Notes: generated from the letters alone by a model not told the origin. Positions 27,268 to 36,671 are shown, numbered from the stretch's first letter. The stretch: DNA of 64,000 nt from Planctomycetota bacterium (GCA_019186845.1 JABARW010000050.1:1-64000); one strand, 5' to 3'. Numbers and translations are program-made.

Positions 27268-28284
27268 CTATTCGTCCCGCGCGCCGTCAGGGCGGACCAG
27301 GCCGTACTCCTGGATCTTTCGGTCCAGTGTGGGGCGTGAAATGCCCAGCAACTGGGCGGACTCTTTCTTGCTCCAGCCCGTCTGGGTCAGCACCTGATCG
27401 ATGTGCCTCTTCTCCAGCGCGGCCAGGCTCAAATCGCCGTTCAGGGGCGCGGCCGGCAGCAACTTGCCGGTGTCCGGTGCGAGGGTCAACAGCAGGTCGC
27501 GCGCGCGGATGATCTCTCCCTGCGCTGAAACGCAGCCACGCTTGATCACGGCACGCAGCTCGCGCACGTTGCCGGGCCAGGGGTGGCCCTCGAGCTTGGC
27601 CAGGGCTTCGGCGTCCAGGCCCTTGACCTTGGTTCCCAGGCGCTCGTTGCACTCGACCACGAAACGTTCCGCCAGGGGGCGGATTTCCTCGCGCCGCGCC
27701 CGCAGGGGCGGAACATGGATCGTGAACTCGTTGAGGCGATAGAACAGGTCTGTGCGGAACTTGCCGCTGTTGAGCAGGTCCTCGAGGGGGCGGTTGGTGG
27801 CGGCGATGATGCGCACATCGGCGTGCAGGGTGCTCTCGCCGCCGACGCGCTCGAATTCCTTGTATTCGAAGGCGCGCAGGATCTTGGCCTGGGACTGGGG
27901 ACTCATGTCGCCGATTTCATCGAGGAACAGCGTGCCCTTGTCCGCCAGCTCAAACTTGCCCTTGCGCAGGCGGTCTGAACTCGTGTAGGCGCCCTTTTCT
28001 GCGCCGAAAAGCTCAGCTTCCAGCAGGCTGTCCGGGATGGCCGAACAGTTGACACTGACAAAGGGTCCCCGCGCGCGCGGAGAAGCGTTGTGAATGCTCT
28101 GGGCGATCAGGTTTTTGCCCGTGCCTGTTTCCCCCAGCAGCAGCACGGCCACGTCGCGCGCGGCCGCCGAGGCCGCAAGACGCAGGCATTCACGCATGAC
28201 CGCGCTCTTGAAAACGAGCGAATCAAACGTGACGCCCACACTGCGGTAGGCGCTGGTGATCGTCGGCTGTTCCATGGCGGCCAT
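27268..28284 (-). CDS. AAA+ Fis-family regulator (sigma-54 activator-like, degenerate GAFTGA)
   Basis: From the ATG at 28284 the product has 338 residues. The AAA+ domain has Walker A GETGTGKN (51-58), Walker B LFLDEIGD (119-126), the second-region-of-homology motif FRTDLFYRLNEF and the WPGNVREL motif. A C-terminal Fis-type helix-turn-helix follows (KKESAQLLGISRPTLDRKI). The sigma-54-contacting loop reads GAYTSS (98-103) in place of GAFTGA. There is no receiver, PAS or GAF domain, only about 45 residues before the AAA+ core. It is divergent from the phosphodiesterase gene with about 40 bases between start codons. Confidence 0.85.
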   Translation of the reverse strand: MAAMEQPTITSAYRSVGVTFDSLVFKSAVMRECLRLAASAAARDVAVLLLGETGTGKNLIAQSIHNASPRARGPFVSVNCSAIPDSLLEAELFGAEKGAYTSSDRLRKGKFELADKGTLFLDEIGDMSPQSQAKILRAFEYKEFERVGGESTLHADVRIIAATNRPLEDLLNSGKFRTDLFYRLNEFTIHVPPLRARREEIRPLAERFVVECNERLGTKVKGLDAEALAKLEGHPWPGNVRELRAVIKRGCVSAQGEIIRARDLLLTLAPDTGKLLPAAPLNGDLSLAALEKRHIDQVLTQTGWSKKESAQLLGISRPTLDRKIQEYGLVRPDGARDE

Positions 28285-28325
28285 ATTGGTAGGCTCTTGC
28301 CCCTGACGTTGTATTGAATGACCCG

Positions 28326-30800
28326 ATGATGCGCAACGACTCAACGCCTCACAAATCAACGGGCACGCCCCAACGGGCATGGCCTGCTGCCCCCATGGCC
28401 TGGGCTGCGAAGCATCGTCTCTTGGGCCCAGTTAGCCTGTTGCTGCTGGCGTTACTTGTGGCCGCGCCCCTTGGCGCGGAGGACAAGAAGGCCGTGGTAA
28501 TTGGGTACGACGCGCTTGACCCCAAGCTCATGCGGCAGTGGATGGATGAGGGCGAACTCCCCAACTTCAAGAAGCTGGGCGAGCAGGGCCAGTTCAGCGA
28601 GCTGCAAACTGGCTATCCGCCGGTATCGCCCGCCGTCTGGTCCACGATGACCACCGGCCTCAACCCCGGCAAAACCGGCATTTCGGGATTTCTCAAGCGC
28701 CGCGAGGGAAGCTACGAGCCGACGCTCGCGCTCGTCGATGCCAATGAAACGCGCATCGCCGGCGGAAGCACGCCCGCACGTGTGCTGCTGGCCCTGGCCT
28801 TTGGCCTGGCGCTTGTGGCCATCTGTGTCGCCCTGGGCAAAGTCATGCAGGCTGTGCTGGCAACCCTGCTGGGCGCGGCCACCAAGCCCCACGTCGCTGT
28901 TCCTGCCGGCGCTACTCTGGCGGCCCTGATCGCCGGGCCCTTCGCCCATGGGGGGGACGCGCGGCAGGTGGCGGCGGTGTTTGGCGTTGTTTTGGTGGCC
29001 GGCGCTGTCTGGGGTTACGGCGCCGTGCGTCTGCACCTGAGCTTGCGCGCATGGCTGTTCCCCTATCTCGCCCTGAGCGTCGCCGTGCTGGCCTTCCTGC
29101 AACGCCTGCCCGAGACCCTGCCTGTGCCGCGCACGGCCCGCCACGGCGAGCTGTTCTGGCAGACCCTGGGCAAGCAGGGCATTCGCAGCAAGGTCATCGG
29201 CTCTCCCGTTGACTGGCCCGCCCGCCTCAAGGAGAACACCGAGTTCACCACGGGCCTCGCCACGCCCGATGTCCTGGGCACCCATCACACCAGCACGCTC
29301 TGGACGGCCGAGCACGACAGCCGCGCCGGAACGACCACTGAAATGGGCTGCCGCATCGAGCGTATGGAGTTCGAGCGCGATGTCGCACGCCTGGAACTCT
29401 ACGGGCCGCCTGCCCGCTTTGACCGCTCCCGCTGGTCCGCTTTTGAGCAAGGCGAGCTGGCCACCATGCCGCGCGAGGTGATTGCCTTTGAACTGGTGCG
29501 GCAGGGCGCGGGGGTGGCGCTGCGCTTTGAGGGCCAGCCCTTGATCGAGGGCGAAGTGAAGCTCGAGGCCGGGCAGTGGTCGCCGCTGCTGCGCGTGGTC
29601 TATCGCATCGGCCAGTTGGCTGACCTCCACGGTACGGTGCGCTTCAAGTTGCTGGCAGGGGGCGCCACGGCGAGGCTTTACGCCACGGCCGTGAACTTTG
29701 ACCCCCTGAACACGCCTGACCTCTTTGCTGTTTCGGCTCCGGCGGCTTTCGCCCGGCGCCTGGCCACGGATCACGGCCTGTTCCAGACCCTGGGGTGGGC
29801 GGAGGCGACGGCCGCGCTCAATGACAACCTGATTGACGAGGGCACGTTCCTTGACACTTGCGAGCAGAGTTTTTCCGAGCGGCAGGCCCAGGTGCTGGGA
29901 CTGCTCCAACGCTCGCAGGAGTGGGACCTGCTGGTGTGCTTCAACTACGAGATTGACCGCGTGTGCCACATGATGTGGCGCCATCTCGATCCTCTGCATC
30001 CCAATCACGAGCCCAACGCCCCCGCCCGATACAAGAATGCCATCCTTGATGCCTATCAGCGGGCCGACGCCCTGCTGGGCCAGATCATGGAGCGCATGCC
30101 CGCGGGGGCTTTGCTCATTGTCTGTTCCGACCACGGGTTCTCGTCCTTTGCCCGCTCGGTCAACCTCAACCGCTGGCTGCTGGATCAGGGCTACCTCGTA
30201 CTCAAGAACCAGACCCGCGATGTCAGCATGAAGGACCTCTACTCGCCCCACAATCGCTACTACGACCCCTACGACTGGAGCCGCACCCGCGCCTACTCCA
30301 TGGGGTTGGGCAAGATCTTCCTGAATCTCAAGGGCCGCGAGCCGTCGGGCATCGTCGCGCCCGGCGCGCAGGCCCACGCCCTCATCGAGGAAATCCGCGC
30401 CAGGCTGCTCAGCCTTGAGGACGACGACCCCCGGCCCCACTTCAAGGGTCGCCGTGTGTTCCACGAAATCAGGCGCGGCAACGAAATCTGGGAGGGGCCC
30501 TTTGTGCGCGACGACGCCGACCTCATGGTGGGTTTCAGCCACGGCTACCGCGTGAGCTGGCAAACGGCCCTGGGCGGTGCGCACGAGCAGGTGATCTCGG
30601 ACAACCTGCGCAACTGGTCGGGCGATCACTGCACCTTTGCGCCCTCCCTGGTGCCCGGCGTTGTGCTTTGCAACCACAGGATCGAGGCCGCCGAGCTTCG
30701 GCTCATTGATGTCGGTGACAGCGTCCTGCGCTACTTCGGCGTTGAGCCATCGGCGCCGCGCGGACGCTTTGACGGCCGGGCCTGGACGTTCAAGCGCTAG
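28326..30800 (+). CDS. Type I phosphodiesterase/alkaline phosphatase-superfamily protein with inserted membrane helices
   Basis: About 824 residues from the ATG at 28326; ATGs at 28329 and 28395 are also in frame, and the last starts directly on a signal-type helix (MAWAAKHRLLGPVSLLLLAL). The catalytic fold begins at VVIGYDALDPKLM, has the nucleophile region SPAVWSTMTTGLNPGKTGISGF, and ends with LIVCSDHGFSS and GDHCTFAPSLVPGVVL, the metal-ligand positions. A stretch of about 130 residues with three or four membrane helices (ARVLLALAFGLALVAICVAL to LFPYLALSVAVLAFL) is inserted between the nucleophile and the rest. The substrate is unknown; lipid-linked or nucleotide phosphodiesters are likely classes. 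Confidence 0.82.
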   Translation: MMRNDSTPHKSTGTPQRAWPAAPMAWAAKHRLLGPVSLLLLALLVAAPLGAEDKKAVVIGYDALDPKLMRQWMDEGELPNFKKLGEQGQFSELQTGYPPVSPAVWSTMTTGLNPGKTGISGFLKRREGSYEPTLALVDANETRIAGGSTPARVLLALAFGLALVAICVALGKVMQAVLATLLGAATKPHVAVPAGATLAALIAGPFAHGGDARQVAAVFGVVLVAGAVWGYGAVRLHLSLRAWLFPYLALSVAVLAFLQRLPETLPVPRTARHGELFWQTLGKQGIRSKVIGSPVDWPARLKENTEFTTGLATPDVLGTHHTSTLWTAEHDSRAGTTTEMGCRIERMEFERDVARLELYGPPARFDRSRWSAFEQGELATMPREVIAFELVRQGAGVALRFEGQPLIEGEVKLEAGQWSPLLRVVYRIGQLADLHGTVRFKLLAGGATARLYATAVNFDPLNTPDLFAVSAPAAFARRLATDHGLFQTLGWAEATAALNDNLIDEGTFLDTCEQSFSERQAQVLGLLQRSQEWDLLVCFNYEIDRVCHMMWRHLDPLHPNHEPNAPARYKNAILDAYQRADALLGQIMERMPAGALLIVCSDHGFSSFARSVNLNRWLLDQGYLVLKNQTRDVSMKDLYSPHNRYYDPYDWSRTRAYSMGLGKIFLNLKGREPSGIVAPGAQAHALIEEIRARLLSLEDDDPRPHFKGRRVFHEIRRGNEIWEGPFVRDDADLMVGFSHGYRVSWQTALGGAHEQVISDNLRNWSGDHCTFAPSLVPGVVLCNHRIEAAELRLIDVGDSVLRYFGVEPSAPRGRFDGRAWTFKR

Positions 30801-30833
30801 CGCATCCGGCGCCGCCAGCGATACAATGCCGCC

Positions 30834-31553
30834 ATGATTGCCGAGCTTCAGCGCAAGGCCGTTCCCTTTCTTGCCGGGGGTCTGCTGCTCCAGGTAGGGG
30901 GTTCCTTCCTGCGCTTTGTGAGCATCGAACTGTTTGTGGCCCTGGCGGCCGTGGGCGCAGCCCTTTTGATCGTGGGGTGCATGCACTACGCCCGGGCGCG
31001 CGGCTACAAGCGCGAGCTGGGCCTGCTGGGCCTGCTCAGCGTGCTTGGTGTGGTGATTCTTGTGCTGCTGCCGGACAGGGAGAAGAGCAGCCCCGAGGGG
31101 GCCGCCGAACTGCCGGCCCAGACGACCGAGGCCTTCAAGGACGACCCTGATGTAAAGGATGCCCTGGAGAGCATCAACGCCATGGGCTTTTCCGCGGCGC
31201 GCCGCGAAGTGGATGTTGATGACTCGGACACCGACGACCTCGACACCGGGCCCGACGAACTGGAACTCTCCGCCGGCGGCGGCCCCGTGGCCAGGCCCGC
31301 GGCCAAACCCCGCGGTCAAGTGCCGATGAAGGTGGCCACGAGTTCTAGCCAGGCCGCGCGCGAGGCGCTGGTAGGGCAAGCCGGAGGCGAGATTGTGCCC
31401 TCTCGCCTTCTCTATCAAGCGGGCGGCAAGCTCACCTTCACCTGCCATTGCGGCAAGCGCTACAAGGTCGATGTCTTGCGCGCGGGCGAACTGCTGACCT
31501 GCCGCTACTGCAAGAAGAACCTGCTGGTGCCCGTGCCGGAATTGAAAGCGTAA
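30834..31553 (+). CDS. Membrane protein with C-terminal zinc ribbon
   Basis: The 239-residue protein has two or three N-terminal hydrophobic helices (to about residue 75) and a long acidic, disordered middle (VDVDDSDTDDLDTGPDELEL). The C-terminal ribbon is CHCGKRYKVDVLRAGELLTCRYCKKNLLV, whose C-x-C and C-x2-C pairs would bind zinc. Such ribbons at protein ends are common in Planctomycetota. It overlaps the next gene by one base (TAATG), so the two are cotranscribed. Function unknown. Confidence 0.72.
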   Translation: MIAELQRKAVPFLAGGLLLQVGGSFLRFVSIELFVALAAVGAALLIVGCMHYARARGYKRELGLLGLLSVLGVVILVLLPDREKSSPEGAAELPAQTTEAFKDDPDVKDALESINAMGFSAARREVDVDDSDTDDLDTGPDELELSAGGGPVARPAAKPRGQVPMKVATSSSQAAREALVGQAGGEIVPSRLLYQAGGKLTFTCHCGKRYKVDVLRAGELLTCRYCKKNLLVPVPELKA

Positions 31554-32200
31554 TGCGTCTCGTCTGCATCTCCGACACCCACAACCAGCACGACGCCCTG
31601 CGCTTGCCCTCAGGCGACGTGCTGATTCACGCCGGCGATTTCACAGGCATGGGCCGCGTGCAGGAGGTTGAGGCCTTCGCGAAGTGGTTCGGCGCTCAGT
31701 CGCACCCGCACAAAATCGTCGTCGCGGGCAACCATGATTGGCTCTTCGAGCGCGACCACACTCAGGCGCGGGCATTGCTTGCGCGCCATTGCCCCGGGGC
31801 CCATTACCTTCAGGACAGCGGCGTCAGCCTTGAGGGCGTAAAGTTCTGGGGCTCGCCCTGGACGCCGCTCTTCCTTAACTGGGCCTTCAACCTCAAGCGC
31901 GGCCGGCCGCTCGCCGACAAGTGGGCGCAGGTGCCCCTCGACACGCAGGTGCTTATCACCCACGGCCCGCCGCTGGGCATTCTCGATGTGACGCGGCATG
32001 GCCTCAATGTCGGCTGTGAAGAACTTGCGGCCGCTTTGGAGAAACGCCTGCGGCCTGACGTTCACGTGTTCGGCCACATCCACGAAGGCTACGGAACGTA
32101 CACGCGAAACGGCACGAGGTTCGTGAACGCCAGCAGTTGCACTGCCTTCTACGAGGCCATTAACGCGCCGCTGGCTGTTGAGGTGCTCAGACGCGACTGA
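31553..32200 (+). CDS. Calcineurin-like metallophosphoesterase
   Basis: The 215-residue protein has the metallophosphatase motifs in order: CISDTHNQH (5-13), GDVLIHAGDFTG (about 21-32), VVAGNHDWLFE (about 58-68), LITHGPPLG (about 137-145) and HVFGHIHEGYG (about 173-183). These are the ligands of a binuclear metal centre. I chose the ATG at 31553, which overlaps the TAA of the upstream gene, over an earlier start lying inside that gene. The motif layout resembles the MPPED/UPF0046 group. Confidence 0.88.
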   Translation: MRLVCISDTHNQHDALRLPSGDVLIHAGDFTGMGRVQEVEAFAKWFGAQSHPHKIVVAGNHDWLFERDHTQARALLARHCPGAHYLQDSGVSLEGVKFWGSPWTPLFLNWAFNLKRGRPLADKWAQVPLDTQVLITHGPPLGILDVTRHGLNVGCEELAAALEKRLRPDVHVFGHIHEGYGTYTRNGTRFVNASSCTAFYEAINAPLAVEVLRRD

Positions 32201-32209
32201 ATCGCGCCC

Positions 32210-33259
32210 CTACGAGCGCAGTTCCGTCAACAGGCGCCGCGCAAACACTCCCGCCATCTTCTTGCGGTACGCGGGCTCCATGGGCACGTTGAGCTTGGGC
32301 TGCGCTGTGCGCGTGACGTGATCGGCAATGGTCTGGATCAGCGCGTCGTCGAGCTTCTTGCCAATCACCTCGGGCATGCCCTTGGTGGGCTCCGTGAAAA
32401 TCGCGTTGCCGCGCTCGGCTTGCTTGTCTTTACCCGAGAAATCGTAGAGCACGGGAATGGTCTCGCAGGCGCCAAGGCCGATGCGCAGGCTCTCGACGCG
32501 GCCGTCTTTGCCAAGGCCAAGCGCGGCGGCGACGCCGAGCACGGGAAAATCAATGCTGCGGCGCGGCGCGAGTTTCTTGTAGCCGCTGCGAATGCCGCTG
32601 GTGTTGGGCAGACTAACCTTGGTGAAGATCTCGCCGCGCTGGAGGTCAAAGCGGGCAATGCCATCGCCCTTGTAGAACTCGCTGAGTTTGAGGGTGCGCG
32701 TGCCGGCGGGGCCCGCCAGCGTGCAGGATGCGCCCAGTGCCACGAGCAATGGTGCCAAATCGCTGGAGTGCGTAGCGACGCAGGTGAAGGAGTTCGTGAC
32801 GCTCTTGCCGTCCTTCATGATCTTGGGAATGACGTGGCACACGTCGCCATCGGCCTTGAGGCAATAGCCCAGCGTGCGGCGCCAGAAATAGCTCTGGTTG
32901 AAGAAGTGGCAGCGCGTATCGAGCATCAGGTTGCCGCCCAGCGTGGCGGATTCGCGGATCAAGGGCGATGCAATCTGTGACGCGGTGTAGGCCACGCTTG
33001 CGGGCACTTCCTTGCTGCGTTCAAGATCGCGAAGGCAGACCCCCGCGCCAATCTCGGTGGGGGAGATTGCCTTGAGTTCGGCAATGTGCGCCAGCGAGAT
33101 CACGTTGGCGCTGGCATTGAGCCCGCACTTGTAATTGGGCAAAAGGTCCGTGCCGCCGGAGAGGTAGTCAAAGTCGTCACCAAAGCCGCGCGCGAGGTCG
33201 AGCGCCTCTTTGAGCGAAGTCGGCTTGTGCAACTCAAACTGCGGAAGAAGCATGGTCAT
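32210..33259 (-). CDS. Molybdenum hydroxylase FAD subunit with HcrB-like iron-sulfur loop
   Basis: The 349-residue flavin subunit of a xanthine-oxidase-family enzyme has the FAD motif YLSGGTDLLPNYK (32-44) and ESATLGGNLMLDTRC (103-117). Cys117, Cys133, Cys141 and Cys160 lie in an inserted loop (TRC, GYC, DVC, FTC) absent from ordinary CoxM-type subunits. In 4-hydroxybenzoyl-CoA reductase subunit HcrB a loop like this binds an extra [4Fe-4S] cluster, and the first two Cys spacings (16 and 8) match what I recall for HcrB. The loop suggests a low-potential reductase role; the substrate is unproven. It is the last gene of the operon. Confidence 0.8.
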   Translation of the reverse strand: MTMLLPQFELHKPTSLKEALDLARGFGDDFDYLSGGTDLLPNYKCGLNASANVISLAHIAELKAISPTEIGAGVCLRDLERSKEVPASVAYTASQIASPLIRESATLGGNLMLDTRCHFFNQSYFWRRTLGYCLKADGDVCHVIPKIMKDGKSVTNSFTCVATHSSDLAPLLVALGASCTLAGPAGTRTLKLSEFYKGDGIARFDLQRGEIFTKVSLPNTSGIRSGYKKLAPRRSIDFPVLGVAAALGLGKDGRVESLRIGLGACETIPVLYDFSGKDKQAERGNAIFTEPTKGMPEVIGKKLDDALIQTIADHVTRTAQPKLNVPMEPAYRKKMAGVFARRLLTELRS

Positions 33260-33269
33260 AGTATGCGAC

Positions 33270-34199
33270 TCAGGTAGTTTCCTGGTGAAAGCGCGGCCAT
33301 GCCACGCGATGCATCTTCCATTCGGGAGTAGTGTCGACCCACTTATCGCCGCCTTTGAGTTGCCAGTAAAGCCAATATTGGTTGGCTGCTGTGGTGTTTA
33401 CCACAAACGCTAAGTCGGGTGCATCCCCTCGAGCGCGGGTAAGGTCGGGAAATTTTTCAATCACGAAATCCTGACTGAACACGAAACTAGTGCCCGATGT
33501 TGGAACCGCATTCAGCCGATACTCGAACAGCATCACGGAAACTGAATTCGCACCTTTAGCACTCTGGAGTTTTGGCAACTTCGCCGTCAACGCGCGAGAA
33601 ACGCGCGCTTCTATGTCTGCCTCGCTGAGTTTGACCCGCGTACCAGTTGCTTGAACCGAGAAAGTCCGTCTTGCGTCGGCTGGCCAACTCTTGCAGTACA
33701 GCGTCACGTCAAACGGAATTGCAGCATCTTTACTCCTCTTCAAACTAACCCCTGATGGTGACCGAGCGCGTTTCACCTCTTGTACGGCTTGTTGATAAAG
33801 GGCCGGTACTTCATGCAGAATCCAATCCTCTAAGGCAAGTGTTCCGTCGGCTCGCGCTCGCGATGTCTTCCACCACTTGGTCTGCGCCGGAACGTCCAGA
33901 ATGAAATAGCCACCCTTTGGCAAACGCTTCTCAATACCGAGGGCCCATTGCCCAAACTCAGCCTGACATCGCTCCCCGAGCTCTTTGTATTTTTCGAACG
34001 GTTCTAGTTCAGTGTGCTCTAGCACGTAACGCGTTGGCCCCAACATGAACTCAAGATCAACGGCCTTCTTATTTCTTTCGAGTTTGTCCGGCTGCACAAC
34101 GTCGTTCAGCGGTAAACCAACGTCTTTCGCAATCCATGCCGCGCAGGTCGTGCAAACCAGCGCTTCGTGTTGAGACTGTTGCTCGCGGCCTATGGCCAT
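33270..34199 (-). CDS. Uncharacterised protein inserted in the molybdoenzyme operon
   Basis: The 309-residue soluble protein is not assigned to a family with confidence. Visible features are an N-terminal CTTC pair (residues 16-19), a DLEFML...RYVLEHTELEPFEKY segment (about 49-70) resembling a recurring hypothetical-protein motif, a lysine/arginine-rich middle, and several beta-rich stretches. It lies 10 bases before hcrB-like and 24 bases after hcrA-like on the same strand. Its base composition differs: two lines I counted (33481-33600) are 52 % GC against 70 % in the adjacent gene (32461-32520). It looks like an acquired orphan. Confidence 0.6.
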   Translation of the reverse strand: MAIGREQQSQHEALVCTTCAAWIAKDVGLPLNDVVQPDKLERNKKAVDLEFMLGPTRYVLEHTELEPFEKYKELGERCQAEFGQWALGIEKRLPKGGYFILDVPAQTKWWKTSRARADGTLALEDWILHEVPALYQQAVQEVKRARSPSGVSLKRSKDAAIPFDVTLYCKSWPADARRTFSVQATGTRVKLSEADIEARVSRALTAKLPKLQSAKGANSVSVMLFEYRLNAVPTSGTSFVFSQDFVIEKFPDLTRARGDAPDLAFVVNTTAANQYWLYWQLKGGDKWVDTTPEWKMHRVAWPRFHQETT

Positions 34200-34223
34200 A
34201 CTCCAACCTGCTTTCTTCGCCGC

Positions 34224-36647
34224 CTACTTCCCTACCCGTTTCTTCTCCTCGATCGCGCGCAGGACTCTGTCCGGGGTCATGGGCACTTCGAACATGCGCA
34301 CGCCTACCGCGTCGTAGATCGCGTTGCCTACGGCGGGAATGATTGGTGCCAGGCCGCCTTCGCCGCATTCTTTGGCGCCAAAGGGGCCTTCGGGGTCGAT
34401 GCTCTCGACGATCACGATGTCCATCTCGGGCGTTTCAAAGGGCGTTGGAATCTTGTAGTCGAGGAAGTTGCCGTTGAGCAATTGCCCGCCGCGGTAGCGC
34501 ATTTGCTCAGTCAGCGCCTGGCCGAGTCCCATGTGGATGCTGCCCTCAAGCTGGCCCTCCACGGCCATGGGATTCAGCGCGCGGCCGCAGTCATGCGCCG
34601 CCCAGATGTGGCGCGGCTGCACGAAGCCCGTTTCCGGGTCCACGTCCACTTCGCAGATGTAGGCGCTGAAGCTGTATGAAGGAGAGAGACCCGCGTTGCT
34701 GCCTTTGAACTCCGTGCCCAGCGGCGGGCTCTGGTAGCAGCCGCTGGCAATCAGCGCGCCCCGGTCGGCCTGCGCTTCGTGCAGCGCCTCCATGAAAGTT
34801 ACTGCCACGCTGGGCTTGCTGCGGCAAACGAGCCTCTCGTCCTTGAAATCAAAATACTGCGCGGGCTGGCCCGTGAGCTTGGCCGCGGCCTGCGCCAGGT
34901 CGTGGCGGATTTTCTCAGCCGCGTCGCGCGCGGCGTTGCCCGCCATGAACGTGACGCGCGAGCTGTAGCTGCCAAGGTCAATGGGCGCCAAATCCGTTTC
35001 CTGGGAGCGCACATGGATGCGATCCATGTTCACGCCCAGCACTTCGGCGACCATCTGCGCCAGCACGGTGTCAGAGCCCTGGCCGATTTCAGCGGCGAGC
35101 GAATGCACGGTGATGCCGCCGTCCATGTCGATTTTCAGGTGCACCGTGCTCTGCGGCAGCTTGTTCCAGTGAATCGGCAGCGCGCTGCCTGAAATATAAA
35201 ACGCGCACCCAACGCCGATGCCGCGCCCATAGGGCAGTTTGCCCCACTTGTTCTTCCAGTCGGAAAGGCGCATGACTTCCGCCAATCCTTCGCGGATGCC
35301 GTTGCTCGTGATGCGGAACTTGTGGTAGGGCGTAAAACACATCTCGGGCAAGAAGTTTCGCAGGCGAAGCTCACAGGGGTCGACGCCCAGCTCGACGGCC
35401 GCCATGTCCATGAGGGTTTCCATGGCAAAGCGCGGGTTGACGCTGCCGTGGCCGCGCATGGCGCCGCTGGCCGGGTGATTGGAGTAAACGCGGCGGCCCT
35501 TGTAGCGGAAGGCGGGCAGATAATAGGGCCCGTTTGAAAGCACGCCGTTGTAGTAGGTGCTTACAACGCCAAAGCTGCCGGCGGAACCGCCATCAATCAG
35601 GGCGTTGGAATCCATGCCAATGAGCTTGCCCTGGGCGTCAAAGGCGAGCGCCATCTTGATGTCGCTGGGGTGACGGCCGCGATTGACCAGGAAAACCTCT
35701 TCGCGGTCCATGGTCAGCTTGACGGCGCGGCGCGTCTTCTTGGAAAGCAGGCAGGCGATGATTTCGTGCGGGAATGGATCGCTCTTGCCGCCAAAGCCGC
35801 CGCCCACCATCGTGCGCACGACGTTGATGCGGTGCATAGGCAGTTCAAGCACCTTGGCCAGGGCGCGGTGCGTGTAGTGCGGCACCTGCTGCGGCGTGTA
35901 GAGCACAACGCGCTCGTCTGCGTCCCAGTGCGCAACGACTGAATGCGGCTCCGTGAAGCCGTGATTGATGCCATCAAACCAGAAGCTGCCGCTGGGTGTG
36001 GCGCGTGCGGCTTTGAAAGCGGCCGTGGGGTCGCCGAATTCCTGGTCAACGGCCTTGTGCACGTTGGTGCCGGGCAGGGCCTTTTCGACTTTGTCCTTGA
36101 GCGCCAGTTCGGGCGCGACTTGCTTGAGGGATTCTTCAGGCTTGAGGAAGGCCGGCAGGTCTTCGTATTCGACTTCGATGAGCCAGAGCGCCTGCTCGGC
36201 AATGGCTTCGCTGTCGGCGGCGACAGCGGCCACGGGCTCGCCCACAAAAATGACCTTGTCGACGGCCATGGCCGTTTCGTCCTGGCTCACAGGCAGCACG
36301 CCGAACTTGATGGGTGCATCTTTGCCGGTGACCACGGCGCGCACGCCGGCCAGAGCTTCAGCCCTTGACGTGTCAATACGCTTGATCTTCGCGTGGGCCT
36401 TGGTGGATTTCAGGATGCGGGCATAGAGCATGCCCGGGAACTTGAGGTCGTCGGCGTAGACGCCCTCGCCCGTGACTTTCTTGTAGGCATCCTTGAGCGG
36501 CATGCGCTTGCCGATGACGTTGAACTCGGGCTCGGCGCTGTCACCGTTGGCAAAGGGATTGGCGGCGCGGTTTTCAGCACCCGTCCAGACGCCCTTGTTG
36601 AGCTGGTGGTCATTGCGGCTGAGCCTGCTGGTGCGGACGATGGGCAT
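34224..36647 (-). CDS. Molybdenum hydroxylase large (molybdopterin-binding) subunit
   Basis: The 807-residue xanthine-dehydrogenase-family subunit binds the molybdenum cofactor. Landmarks are VTGEGVYADDLKFPGMLYARIL (about 58-80), VGGGFGGKSDPFPHEI (about 280-295), SGAMRGHGSVNPRFAME (about 393-410), AEIGQGSDTVLAQMVAEVLG, and the C-terminal FGAKECGEGGLAPIIPAVGNAI with the active-site glutamate. About 45 N-terminal residues precede the usual start of the fold. It partners with the 2Fe-2S subunit upstream and the FAD subunit downstream, though two unrelated genes split the operon. Confidence 0.9.
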   Translation of the reverse strand: MPIVRTSRLSRNDHQLNKGVWTGAENRAANPFANGDSAEPEFNVIGKRMPLKDAYKKVTGEGVYADDLKFPGMLYARILKSTKAHAKIKRIDTSRAEALAGVRAVVTGKDAPIKFGVLPVSQDETAMAVDKVIFVGEPVAAVAADSEAIAEQALWLIEVEYEDLPAFLKPEESLKQVAPELALKDKVEKALPGTNVHKAVDQEFGDPTAAFKAARATPSGSFWFDGINHGFTEPHSVVAHWDADERVVLYTPQQVPHYTHRALAKVLELPMHRINVVRTMVGGGFGGKSDPFPHEIIACLLSKKTRRAVKLTMDREEVFLVNRGRHPSDIKMALAFDAQGKLIGMDSNALIDGGSAGSFGVVSTYYNGVLSNGPYYLPAFRYKGRRVYSNHPASGAMRGHGSVNPRFAMETLMDMAAVELGVDPCELRLRNFLPEMCFTPYHKFRITSNGIREGLAEVMRLSDWKNKWGKLPYGRGIGVGCAFYISGSALPIHWNKLPQSTVHLKIDMDGGITVHSLAAEIGQGSDTVLAQMVAEVLGVNMDRIHVRSQETDLAPIDLGSYSSRVTFMAGNAARDAAEKIRHDLAQAAAKLTGQPAQYFDFKDERLVCRSKPSVAVTFMEALHEAQADRGALIASGCYQSPPLGTEFKGSNAGLSPSYSFSAYICEVDVDPETGFVQPRHIWAAHDCGRALNPMAVEGQLEGSIHMGLGQALTEQMRYRGGQLLNGNFLDYKIPTPFETPEMDIVIVESIDPEGPFGAKECGEGGLAPIIPAVGNAIYDAVGVRMFEVPMTPDRVLRAIEEKKRVGK

Positions 36648-36671
36648 TGCTTCTCCGATGATTCGAAAACC

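Noticed and set aside
28452-31448. 998-residue minus-strand ORF
   Set aside because: Antisense to the phosphodiesterase and zinc-ribbon genes. GC-rich codon bias keeps this frame open; it has no recognisable domain.
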